Shown: positions 17,773 to 25,559 of the stretch, piece after piece
How the letters are laid out: every line of letters starts with the position of its first letter
How positions within the stretch are numbered: position 1 is the stretch's first letter
NCBI GenBank assembly: GCA_030425295.1
Contig: JAUIAT010000012.1
Span: forward strand, 1-58,784
DNA length: 58,784 bases
Source: Gammaproteobacteria bacterium
Lineage (GTDB): Bacteria > Pseudomonadota > Gammaproteobacteria > JAUIAT01
Reading direction: 5' to 3'
Made by a program: the position numbers and the translations under genes
The notes under the pieces: model-generated
Database searches by the model: none
What the model was told of the DNA's origin: nothing
Seen by the model: the letters and a program-made list of their open reading frames with translations, nothing else

Positions 17773-18478
17773 GAGAGTATTAGCTGTAGTTCCGGCTAGA
17801 GGTGGTAGTAAAGGTATTAAGCTAAAAAATCTTAGAAAAATTGCTGGAAAGTCATTGATTGCTCATGTTGGTGAAGTTTTGAAGAACCTTCCATTTATCG
17901 ACAGAAAAATTGTGTCAACTGATCATATTGGAATTGCAGACGAAGCTGAGTTGAGTGGTATTTCAGCTCCGTTCTTTAGACCCGAAGAAATTTCTGGGGA
18001 TAGAATAAGTGACTATCAAGTGCTAAATCATGCATTGCTCCAGATGGAAGAGATTGATAATACTCAATATGATGTTGTTGTGATGTTGCAGCCTACTTCA
18101 CCATTACGCACTCCAGATCAAGTTTTAGCTACAGTAGAAAAACTGGTGAAAGAAGATTTAGACTCTGTATGGACAGTATCTCCAACAGATTTAAAATATC
18201 ACCCTCTAAAGCAGTTAGTAATTTCTGATAACAATGGTTTGATGGATTATTTTGATGATAAGGGCCCCACGATCATCGCAAGACAACAGTTATCTACAAC
18301 ATATCACAGGAATGGTGTTTCTTACGCTATTAGTAGAAATTGCCTTTTAAGGGAAAAATCTATTTTTGGAGCAAAGTGTGGGGCTGTTGTCATTAACTCG
18401 CAGCAGGTGAGTATAGATACCGAAGAGGATATTGAGCTAGTTAGTGAGTTAACGCAAAGGAATATGAATGCTTTTTAA
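17759..18478 (+). CDS. CMP-sialic-acid-type cytidylyltransferase (module II)
   Basis: A 239-residue acylneuraminate cytidylyltransferase-like enzyme that would convert the module II ulosonic acid to its CMP ester using CTP. VLAVVPARGGSKGIKLKNL is the CTP-binding P-loop-like motif with R and K contacts. VVMLQPTSPLRTPDQV is the second diagnostic block. VSIDTEEDIELVSEL near the C-terminus is also conserved. The protein is the short, single-domain form without an esterase tail. ATG 17759 is preferred because CGAGGAT at 17744-17750 lies 8 nt upstream; GTG 17753 is too close. It is the second of three cytidylyltransferases. Confidence 0.9.
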   Translation: MLNGKRVLAVVPARGGSKGIKLKNLRKIAGKSLIAHVGEVLKNLPFIDRKIVSTDHIGIADEAELSGISAPFFRPEEISGDRISDYQVLNHALLQMEEIDNTQYDVVVMLQPTSPLRTPDQVLATVEKLVKEDLDSVWTVSPTDLKYHPLKQLVISDNNGLMDYFDDKGPTIIARQQLSTTYHRNGVSYAISRNCLLREKSIFGAKCGAVVINSQQVSIDTEEDIELVSELTQRNMNAF

Positions 18479-20018
18479 TTCAGATATTTTTATTTTAGTT
18501 TTTCTGCCTATCACTTTAGGTTTATTTTTATTCTTAAGGGGTTATGGGTTTTTTAGGCTTGCAATAGCAGTGCTTGTCCTAGCTTCATTATTCTTTTACT
18601 CATGGTGGGACCCCAAAAATATATTCATTATGATATCTTCATTGTTATTTAATTACTCTTGGGGGAGAATTATCACGCGGTCTGACCGAGGCAAGCTGTT
18701 TTTAGTAATTGGTATTTTTGTTAATATACTTCTGCTTAGTTACTACAAATATTCCTATTTTTTAGTGGAAAATGTAGCTGATTTAACGGGTTTAGATTTT
18801 CATATTCATAAGATAATCTTGCCAATAGGTATATCATTTTTTACTTTTCAGCAGCTAGCATATTTGGTTGATACGTATAGAGGTGAGACTAAGGAATATA
18901 ATTTTATAAGTTATTGTTTGTTTGTCTCTTTTTTCCCGCAATTAATTGCTGGTCCAATTGTGCATCATAAAGAAATCATTCCTCAGTTTAATTCAATAAG
19001 AAACAATAGATCTATCTTTGAAGATTTTTCAATTGGTACAACTATTTTTGTAATTGGATTATTCAAAAAGCTTATTATTGCTGATAGCCTAGCTAAATTT
19101 GCAGACCCTACTTTCTATGTTGCAGCAAAGGATATAGGGCAGTTGTCTTTTATGTCAGCTTGGCTTGGAGCAATTGCATACAGCTTGCAATTATATTTTG
19201 ATTTTTCAGGATATGCCGATATGGCGATTGGGTTGGGTAGAATGTTTGGTATCAAATTGCCATTGAACTTTCATTCGCCATATAAGTCAAAAAACATAAT
19301 TGATTTTTGGCGGAGATGGCATATAACTCTTTCAAGATTTTTGCGAGATTACTTGTATATACCTTTGGGTGGTAATCGTAAGGGTAAATTTAAAAGATAT
19401 AATAACTTACTCATAACTATGCTTCTCGGTGGGTTTTGGCACGGTGCTGGTTGGACTTTTCTCTTGTGGGGAGGACTGCATGGAGTGTATTTGATTATAA
19501 ATCATGCTTGGCATGCACTTGTTAAAAAATTTAGTTTAGTGCCTATATCGTACATAAGCTCCTTTATTTCTTCGGCAATAACTTTTCTTAGCGTTGTATT
19601 TGCCTGGGTGTTGTTTCGCGCAGTTAATAAGAAAGGAGTGATTAATATGTATAAAGCTATGTTAGGACTGAATGGCTTTTCTGTTAGCTCCTCACTGAAA
19701 GGTCATGTCCCAATACTAGGGTCTTATTTGAAATATAATGGATTTTTTCACTCTTCCCCAGTTAATTGGAATGCTGGAATGATGCTAGTTATCCCTTGCT
19801 TATTGGTTGTGTTTTTTCTTCCTAATACTCAAGAGTGCTTTGCTCGCTATAATCCAGCACTAGGACTTAGTGATTTTGATAAAATTTCGGGTGTTACTGA
19901 AAAAATGCAATTTAGACCCAGCATTTTGATGTCAGTATTGTTAGGTATTATTTTTTCTGTCATGGTAATTATGCTTTATGTTGGGGTAGATAGTGAGTTT
20001 ATATACTTTCAGTTTTAA
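18468..20018 (+). CDS. MBOAT-family membrane O-acyltransferase (AlgI-like)
   Basis: A 516-residue integral membrane protein with about 10-12 hydrophobic segments. It belongs to the membrane-bound O-acyltransferases that carry acyl groups across the inner membrane for polysaccharide acetylation (AlgI, DltB, PatA). LFYSWWDPKNIFI, ILPIGISFFTFQQLAYLVD and LQLYFDFSGYADMAIG are family blocks. GGFWHGAGWTFLLWGGLHG contains the catalytic histidine. DFWRRWHITLSRFLRDY is the other conserved loop. Start ATG 18468 follows AAAGGAA and overlaps the cytidylyltransferase gene by 11 nt. It is followed by an SGNH protein, the usual periplasmic partner. Confidence 0.93.
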   Translation: MLFNSDIFILVFLPITLGLFLFLRGYGFFRLAIAVLVLASLFFYSWWDPKNIFIMISSLLFNYSWGRIITRSDRGKLFLVIGIFVNILLLSYYKYSYFLVENVADLTGLDFHIHKIILPIGISFFTFQQLAYLVDTYRGETKEYNFISYCLFVSFFPQLIAGPIVHHKEIIPQFNSIRNNRSIFEDFSIGTTIFVIGLFKKLIIADSLAKFADPTFYVAAKDIGQLSFMSAWLGAIAYSLQLYFDFSGYADMAIGLGRMFGIKLPLNFHSPYKSKNIIDFWRRWHITLSRFLRDYLYIPLGGNRKGKFKRYNNLLITMLLGGFWHGAGWTFLLWGGLHGVYLIINHAWHALVKKFSLVPISYISSFISSAITFLSVVFAWVLFRAVNKKGVINMYKAMLGLNGFSVSSSLKGHVPILGSYLKYNGFFHSSPVNWNAGMMLVIPCLLVVFFLPNTQECFARYNPALGLSDFDKISGVTEKMQFRPSILMSVLLGIIFSVMVIMLYVGVDSEFIYFQF

Positions 20019-20943
20019 GAAGTATTTTTTGATCTTTTTGGTGGCTTTTGTATTAGTTTTGATAGTGTTTTTTGTTACCTCTGAGTATTTGATACGAACT
20101 CAAGTTGAGCCTAATGATTCTTTGAAAAAAAATGTGGCTCTTTTTTTCGATACTGTTTCAAATAATGCAGCATTTGGCGATTCTCATGTAGCGCTTGGTT
20201 TTAATAGCGATAATAGGTTTATTAACCTTGGTTATCCTGGCGAAAGTTTGCGAACAACCTCCCAAAAAGTATTAGCATTTTATTCTAAAAAGCAGCATGG
20301 AATCGCTATTATTCAGGTAGATCCTCATGTTTTTTCTGGACGCAGAGTAAGAGGCACAGATCTGGGGAAGTTGTATTTGGCAAGTGGTGAGTATAAGTGG
20401 TATTGGTTAAGATTTTTTGATGATTACTATAGGCCAAAGTTATTTAAATATTGGGAAAAATATATTAAAAATGGGCGTCTGAGAAGTGACCGAATTTTCT
20501 ATATGTATGGTCAGGAGGAATTTCCGACAAAAGAGCAAAAATGGCATAAATTATCAAACAAATCTAGAACAAGAATGGTTCAGAAAAGGGTTAAGTATAA
20601 TAGTCCGCAAGCTCATTATTTTGGTGAAGCTTTTGGGCTTTTAAATGGGGTAGTAGAGAGGTTAAGGTCCAATCATATTGATGTTTGTTTTGTAACCTAC
20701 CCGGTGAGCCCTGAATTCTTAAACATAATAGACTCAAGAAATAATGATTATTATTCAACCATAGCAAAATTTAAAAAATGGGCTGATTCACAGCACGTTA
20801 CTTATTTTAATTATTTTAGGATGTTTGATAATCATAAAAATTACTTTGCTGATGCTGATCATCTAAATATGCAAGGTTCAAGTATTTTTACAAAAAGAGT
20901 AATCAAGGATTGTATGGATAACATTCATAGAAATCATATTTAA
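19993..20943 (+). CDS. SGNH-like membrane-anchored protein, partner of the MBOAT
   Basis: A 316-residue protein with one N-terminal transmembrane segment (about residues 11-28, FLIFLVAFVLVLIVFFV) and a periplasmic body. AAFGDSHVALGF carries the G-D-S serine of the SGNH hydrolase/acyltransferase fold. DADHLNMQGS near the C-terminus carries the D-x-x-H pair. It resembles AlgX/AlgJ-type proteins that complete O-acylation with an MBOAT. The start is GTG 19993, with GGGGT at 19983-19987, inside the end of the MBOAT gene. The 26-nt overlap suggests coupled expression. The acceptor is presumably a sugar of the exported glycan. Confidence 0.75.
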   Translation: MSLYTFSFKKYFLIFLVAFVLVLIVFFVTSEYLIRTQVEPNDSLKKNVALFFDTVSNNAAFGDSHVALGFNSDNRFINLGYPGESLRTTSQKVLAFYSKKQHGIAIIQVDPHVFSGRRVRGTDLGKLYLASGEYKWYWLRFFDDYYRPKLFKYWEKYIKNGRLRSDRIFYMYGQEEFPTKEQKWHKLSNKSRTRMVQKRVKYNSPQAHYFGEAFGLLNGVVERLRSNHIDVCFVTYPVSPEFLNIIDSRNNDYYSTIAKFKKWADSQHVTYFNYFRMFDNHKNYFADADHLNMQGSSIFTKRVIKDCMDNIHRNHI

Positions 20944-20955
20944 TTGGAGGCCTTT

Positions 20956-21855
20956 ATGAGGGGGTGTGGAGTATGTGGGTTTGATTCTGCCGAGTTAGTT
21001 TATCAAGGGAATATTAGAGATGGAGTTTTTGGTAAACACAAGCAAGGAAGAATCTCAGAGTGTTCAAATTGCAATGTTCAAAGGTTAGGCGAAGAATATT
21101 GTTTGGATAATGAAGACTACGTTAGTGGTGATTATCGAGAGTCTTTAGGACAAGATAAAATGGCAGAAAACCACTATGCGGTTCATGATAAATTGCAAAA
21201 ATTCGCATTGGATGTGCTCTGGCCAAAATCTCTTCGTGGAGCGACTGTAGCAGATATTGGAGCAGCTTCTGGCAGCTTTCTTGACCAAGTTTCAGGTGTG
21301 ATTAAAAAGGGTATTGCTATTGACCCTGCCTTGTTTTACCACGAAAGGCTTAAGTCTAAAGGCTATGATGTGTTCTCATTCACTGAAGGTGCGCATGAAG
21401 AGTGGTCTGGTAAGGTTGATCTTGCAACAAGTTTTCATGTTATTGAGCATGTTAGTGATCCTGTGGCTTTCCTTAAAGATATTAGAAAATTGCTAAGTAA
21501 AGACGGGTCATTGTTAATATCAACTCCAAATAGAAAAGACATTTTGAAGGATTTGCTACCAGATGATTTCCCATCTTTTTTTTATAGAGCTGCCCATAGA
21601 TGGTATTTCGATGAAAGTTCTTTAAGAAAATGTTCTGAAATTGCTGGCTTTGATGTAGAAGAAGTAAAATATAAACATAGATACAACATGGCAAATGCAT
21701 TGAATTGGCTGAGATATAAGAGGCCAACGGGGTGGGAAGGTATTTCAAAAATTAATGAATTAGCTGATGATTTCTGGAGGTCTTACCTTGAAGCAAATGG
21801 CACAAGTGATACATTGTTTATTCTTCTTAAGAAAAAAGATGAGCTAGAATTTTAG
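20956..21855 (+). CDS. SAM-dependent methyltransferase with N-terminal zinc-type motif
   Basis: A 299-residue class I methyltransferase. The N-terminus has CGVCG and ECSNCN, a C-x2-C plus C-x2-C pair expected to bind zinc as in sugar C-methyltransferases. ATVADIGAASGSFLDQV is SAM motif I. ATSFHVIEHVSDPVAFL is the post-II region, with the H-V-I-E-H block common to this family. ATG 20956 is preferred to TTG 20944 because TTGGAGG at 20944-20950 is itself the ribosome binding site, 5 nt upstream. It lies between the SGNH gene and a glycosyltransferase-like gene, so methylation of a nucleotide sugar or the glycan is likely. Confidence 0.8.
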   Translation: MRGCGVCGFDSAELVYQGNIRDGVFGKHKQGRISECSNCNVQRLGEEYCLDNEDYVSGDYRESLGQDKMAENHYAVHDKLQKFALDVLWPKSLRGATVADIGAASGSFLDQVSGVIKKGIAIDPALFYHERLKSKGYDVFSFTEGAHEEWSGKVDLATSFHVIEHVSDPVAFLKDIRKLLSKDGSLLISTPNRKDILKDLLPDDFPSFFYRAAHRWYFDESSLRKCSEIAGFDVEEVKYKHRYNMANALNWLRYKRPTGWEGISKINELADDFWRSYLEANGTSDTLFILLKKKDELEF

Positions 21856-21857
21856 GT

Positions 21858-23135
21858 ATGCAGAAAAAACTAACCTTTCTAAAAAAAATCATCAAGTTTG
21901 TATTGAGGCGATATGGTGCACAGTATTTTGCTTGGAGAATTCTGTTAAAGATAAATAGGGGTTCTGCAATTAAACCATGTGAAGACAAAGTTAATATTTT
22001 GGCTTTATCTGCCCATAGATTTAGAAGTGACCTTAAAATTTTAGCTGAAACAGGCAGATTCAATATTATTACGATGCCTGTAGACGAGCAATTAGCAATT
22101 CCATCATATTATGAGGGTGGAAGCGCTTTAAAGAGCCGTATGCTAAGAAAAATTTTAAGTATAGTTTGTACTAAAAAGAAAGTTGATTTAGTGCTTGCTA
22201 CTACGTTTTGGTACCAGTCTGATAGTTCTTGGGGAAAAGCTGCTGAAGAAATAGGCGTCCCCTTTGTAGCTTTTCATAAAGAATGTTATAAAACTGAACC
22301 GCAACATCTGCAAATGACAGTAAAGCGGGCTAAATCAATATCAGATAAATTTGTTGGTACCCATATAATTGTGCATAACCAGCATATTAAGAATGTGTTG
22401 GTAGATAGCAAATTTATAACTGAAAGTGATATAACTGTTGCCGGATGCATGAGGATGGATGAGTTTGTAGAAAAGATAAACTCCAATGAAAACAACACCA
22501 AAAATCAAGTGACTCTTTTTTCTTTTTCGCCAGGAATAGGTTTGGATGGTTTTGTTAACGGCCAATGGCCAACAAATCCTTATTTAGGGTGGGTTGATTT
22601 ATTTCGTCAAGTGCATGTATCTTTTGCAAGGGCCGCCATTGAGAATCCAGATGTTGAATTTATTATTAAACCAAAGTGGGGTGGTCAATGGATTGATAGA
22701 ATTCATAATGCCTTGGAAGCTGAAGGTTTATTTCTTGCTAGGATTAAAAACTTGAGCATAACAATTGATGCTAGTGCTCAAGATTTAATTTTAAACTCAA
22801 AGGTTGTTTGCGGTTTTCAATCTACAACTACTCTTGAAGCTGCTATAGCTAATAAGGTTGTAATTGTTCCAAATTTTGCTGAGGTGAAGCACCCTCTTTA
22901 TCAAGAGTATGTTAAATTGTCTAATGATTTTGATATTTATGATGTGGCTAACAGTCCCGATGATTTAGTCAGATTAATTAGTGCTAGTTTGAAAGAGGCA
23001 GTTGTTAATGCCTCTGTTATTGCCAAACGTAGAAGATTGTTTGGGGAGTGGATATCAAGTTTGGAAGGTGATTCTACAGATAAATATGTTAGCAAAATAT
23101 TGGATGTTATAGAGCAAAAACATGTGGTAACATAA
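21858..23135 (+). CDS. Putative GT-B-like glycosyltransferase, paralogue of the protein at 11546
   Basis: A 425-residue protein that aligns with the 439-residue product at 11546 along its central and C-terminal parts. Shared blocks are THIIVHNQHIKN, GCMRMDEFV, DVEFIIKPKWGG and LILNSKVVCGFQSTTTLEA, then a VPNF strand. It has no clear hydrophobic anchor, but the N-terminus is basic (MQKKLTFLKKIIKFVLRR) and could be amphipathic. It starts 2 nt after the methyltransferase gene and is followed 25 bp later by the third sialic acid synthase. The position next to module III makes it a candidate transferase for that module's CMP-sugar. This is inference. Confidence 0.6.
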   Translation: MQKKLTFLKKIIKFVLRRYGAQYFAWRILLKINRGSAIKPCEDKVNILALSAHRFRSDLKILAETGRFNIITMPVDEQLAIPSYYEGGSALKSRMLRKILSIVCTKKKVDLVLATTFWYQSDSSWGKAAEEIGVPFVAFHKECYKTEPQHLQMTVKRAKSISDKFVGTHIIVHNQHIKNVLVDSKFITESDITVAGCMRMDEFVEKINSNENNTKNQVTLFSFSPGIGLDGFVNGQWPTNPYLGWVDLFRQVHVSFARAAIENPDVEFIIKPKWGGQWIDRIHNALEAEGLFLARIKNLSITIDASAQDLILNSKVVCGFQSTTTLEAAIANKVVIVPNFAEVKHPLYQEYVKLSNDFDIYDVANSPDDLVRLISASLKEAVVNASVIAKRRRLFGEWISSLEGDSTDKYVSKILDVIEQKHVVT

Positions 23136-23160
23136 ATCGCTCAATAAGAGAGGTAGGGAA

Positions 23161-24210
23161 ATGAGAGAAATAAACTTCGATGGAACTGTGGTAAATGACC
23201 AAAGTGATTGCTATGTAATAGCAGAAATTGGAAATAACCACCAAGGAGATATGGAAAAGGCAAAAGCTTTAATTAAAGCAGCATATGATGCTGGGGCTGA
23301 TGCAGTAAAATTTCAAAAGCGTGATAATGAGGCGCTTTTTACAAAGAATCTATACCATGCCCCTTATGACAATCCTAATAGTTACGGGTCCACGTATGGT
23401 GAACATAGAAATTTTCTTGAGTTAAATATAGATCAGTTCAAAGATCTTCAAGCTTTTTCAAATCAATTAGGTATTACTTTTTTTGCTACTCCATTTGATT
23501 TTCCAAGTTCATCTCAGTTAGCTGAAATGGATTTGCCAGTATATAAAATGGCTTCAGCAGATTTGAGAAATATACCTTTCTTAAAGCATGTTGCAAGTTT
23601 TGGTAAGCCAATAATCATAAGCACTGGCGGGGCAACTCTTGAGGATGTTGAGAGGGCTTATGACGCTATTATGCCAATTAATAAACAATTATGTATTTTG
23701 CAGTGTACTGCCGCTTACCCGTGTGAATTTGAAGATCTAAATTTACGTGTAATTGAAACTTATCGTGAGCAATTTCCAGATGTTGTAATTGGGCTATCTT
23801 CCCACGCTAATGGCATCGCGATGGGCCCTGTGGCATATATGCTAGGGGCGCGCGTCATTGAAAAGCACTTTACTGTTAATCGTGCTTGGAAAGGAACTGA
23901 TCAATGTTTCTCCCTTGAGAAAACTGGGTTAGAAAAATTAGTGCGTGATTTAAAGCGCACTCGGGTTGCTTTAGGTGATGGCACAAAGCGGATGCTGGAA
24001 TGTGAAAGTAAACCCATGCATAAAATGAGAAAGAAAATTGTCGTAACGAGGGACTTGCCTGCTGGACATGTCTTATGTCCAGATGATATTTGTTTTAAAT
24101 GTCCGGGCGATGGTTTGTCTCCCTATGAGATAAATGACGTCCTTGGCAGAAAGCTTTCTAAAAGTTTGCAGATGGATGAAAAAGTTGAGTATGAAATCCT
24201 TGTAGATTGA
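23161..24210 (+). CDS. neuB: N-acetylneuraminate synthase family protein, NeuB-like (module III)
   Basis: A 349-residue synthase with a TIM barrel and a C-terminal SAF domain that condenses PEP with an aldose or aldose phosphate. Family motifs are intact: AEIGNNHQGD (Glu22), AVKFQKRDN, YKMASADLRN, GLSSHANGI and IEKHFTVNR. The SAF domain reads MRKKIVVTRDLPAGH where PseI has RRSLYF, so the substrate-contacting arginine region differs. NSYGSTYGEHRNFLELN is typical of the NeuB/SpsE subgroup. Start ATG 23161 follows GAGAGGTAGGG. A KdsC-like phosphatase follows 15 nt downstream, as in bacterial KDN synthesis, so the product may be formed as a 9-phosphate. Confidence 0.9.
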   Translation: MREINFDGTVVNDQSDCYVIAEIGNNHQGDMEKAKALIKAAYDAGADAVKFQKRDNEALFTKNLYHAPYDNPNSYGSTYGEHRNFLELNIDQFKDLQAFSNQLGITFFATPFDFPSSSQLAEMDLPVYKMASADLRNIPFLKHVASFGKPIIISTGGATLEDVERAYDAIMPINKQLCILQCTAAYPCEFEDLNLRVIETYREQFPDVVIGLSSHANGIAMGPVAYMLGARVIEKHFTVNRAWKGTDQCFSLEKTGLEKLVRDLKRTRVALGDGTKRMLECESKPMHKMRKKIVVTRDLPAGHVLCPDDICFKCPGDGLSPYEINDVLGRKLSKSLQMDEKVEYEILVD

Positions 24211-24225
24211 ATTAGGGGGAGCTGT

Positions 24226-24744
24226 ATGATTGGAGTTGAACTAAGCCTTTTGGCCTCCCAAATTAAGTTATTACTTTTAGATTTTGATGGTGTATTGACC
24301 TCAAATACTGTCTACGTCCTCGAGGATGGGCGCGAATCTGTTAGATGTTGGCGTGGGGATGGAATAGGTATATTTAACTTGAAGAAACTAGGCATCAAGG
24401 TTTGTGTGGTTTCAAAAGAAACGAACCTAGTAGTTGCAGCTAGGTGTAAGAAGCTACAAATAGATTGTATTCAATCATGTGACGATAAAGAATCAGCAGT
24501 AAAGAAGCTTGCTATGGATGAAGGTGTTCCTCTTTCACAGATTTCTTTTGTTGGAAATGATATAAACGATATTCCAGCCCTTAAAATTATCGGTTTGCCC
24601 ATTATTGTTGCAGATGCTCACAAGGAGGTTTTTGGGTTTCAAAAGTATGTAACCAAAGTTCCTGGCGGACACGGTGCTGTCAGAGAGGTTTGTGATTTAA
24701 TTTGTTCAGCTGTTATGGCCCATAGAGAAATGGTGCATGAGTAA
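24226..24744 (+). CDS. KdsC-like HAD phosphatase (ulosonic acid phosphate phosphatase)
   Basis: A 172-residue HAD phosphatase without a cap domain (C0 type), the size of KdsC and of the KDN-9-phosphate phosphatase known from Bacteroides thetaiotaomicron. Motif I is LLLDFDGVLTSN. Motif II serine is in VCVVSKETN. The motif III lysine is in the CDDKESAVKKLA region. Motif IV is SFVGNDINDIPALK. VPGGHGAVREVCDLI is the conserved KdsC tail. GGGGGAG upstream of ATG 24226 is a strong ribosome binding site. Its position directly after the NeuB-like gene suggests it removes the 9-phosphate from the module III product. Kdo-8-phosphate is an alternative substrate, but no other Kdo genes are present. Confidence 0.88.
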   Translation: MIGVELSLLASQIKLLLLDFDGVLTSNTVYVLEDGRESVRCWRGDGIGIFNLKKLGIKVCVVSKETNLVVAARCKKLQIDCIQSCDDKESAVKKLAMDEGVPLSQISFVGNDINDIPALKIIGLPIIVADAHKEVFGFQKYVTKVPGGHGAVREVCDLICSAVMAHREMVHE

Positions 24745-25555
24745 TTCTTTGTTTTCGGTTCAAGATAAAACGGTTGTTGTAACAGGTGCTTTGGGTCAGC
24801 TTGGACGCCAGTTTTCTCTTTCTTTGTTGAAGGGGGGGGCGAAGGTAGCATTAATTGATATAGCGGATGATTGTAAGAGTTTGCCTGCTAAGTTTTCAGA
24901 TTACTTCGATAAGTCTAGAGCAATTTATGTTAAATCAGATGTCACTAGTGAAGCTTCTTTGCAATCAGCTTTGTTAGATATTGAGGATAAACTTGGGCTG
25001 CCATTTGGTTTAATAAATAACGCAGCTCTTGATTCTCCCCCTAACGCAAATTCCGAAGATAATGGACCATTTGAAACTTTTCCACTAGATTCACTAGAAA
25101 AAACAATGGGCGTTAATATTATTGGTGTTGCTAAAGCATGCCAGATTTTTGGATCTAGGATGGCTGAAATAGGGGTGGGCTCTATAATAAATATTGGCTC
25201 AATCTATGGTATGGTTTCTCCCGATCAGAGTCTTTATGATTATAGGCGAGCTTCTGGGGAGAAATTTTACAAGCCGGTTTCATATTCAATAAGTAAGTCA
25301 GCAATTTATAACCTAACTCGGTATTTAGCTACATATTGGTCAAAAAATGGGGTTAGAGTTAATACATTAACTTTTGGTGGAGTTTTTAATAACCAAGACA
25401 ATCAATTTTTAACAAACTATCAAGCTAAGGTTCCGCTTGGCAGAATGGCCAATGAAGATGAGTACAATGGAGCGGTAATATTTTTACTGTCACAAGCTTC
25501 TTCGTATATGACGGGGTCAAACATGGTTATTGATGGTGGTTGGACTGCGTGGTAA
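24737..25555 (+). CDS. PtmA-like short-chain dehydrogenase/reductase
   Basis: A 272-residue classical SDR. VVVTGALGQLGRQ is the NAD(P)-binding T-G-x3-G-x-G motif. NIGSIYGMVSPDQ carries the catalytic serine, and PVSYSISKSAIYN the Y-x3-K pair. SYMTGSNMVIDGGWTAW is the usual C-terminal block. The S-I-Y-G-M/V sequence and overall layout resemble PtmA, an SDR of Campylobacter flagellin glycosylation that acts in the legionaminic acid route. It overlaps the phosphatase gene by 8 nt. It would act on a cytosolic sugar precursor. The substrate here is not known. Confidence 0.85.
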   Translation: MSNSLFSVQDKTVVVTGALGQLGRQFSLSLLKGGAKVALIDIADDCKSLPAKFSDYFDKSRAIYVKSDVTSEASLQSALLDIEDKLGLPFGLINNAALDSPPNANSEDNGPFETFPLDSLEKTMGVNIIGVAKACQIFGSRMAEIGVGSIINIGSIYGMVSPDQSLYDYRRASGEKFYKPVSYSISKSAIYNLTRYLATYWSKNGVRVNTLTFGGVFNNQDNQFLTNYQAKVPLGRMANEDEYNGAVIFLLSQASSYMTGSNMVIDGGWTAW

Positions 25556-25559
25556 AAAA

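Noticed and set aside
24226..24744. Calling the KdsC-like phosphatase a Kdo gene
   Set aside because: No kdsA, kdsB or kdsD lies nearby, and the gene directly follows a NeuB-type synthase, so a ulosonic acid phosphate of module III is the more likely substrate.
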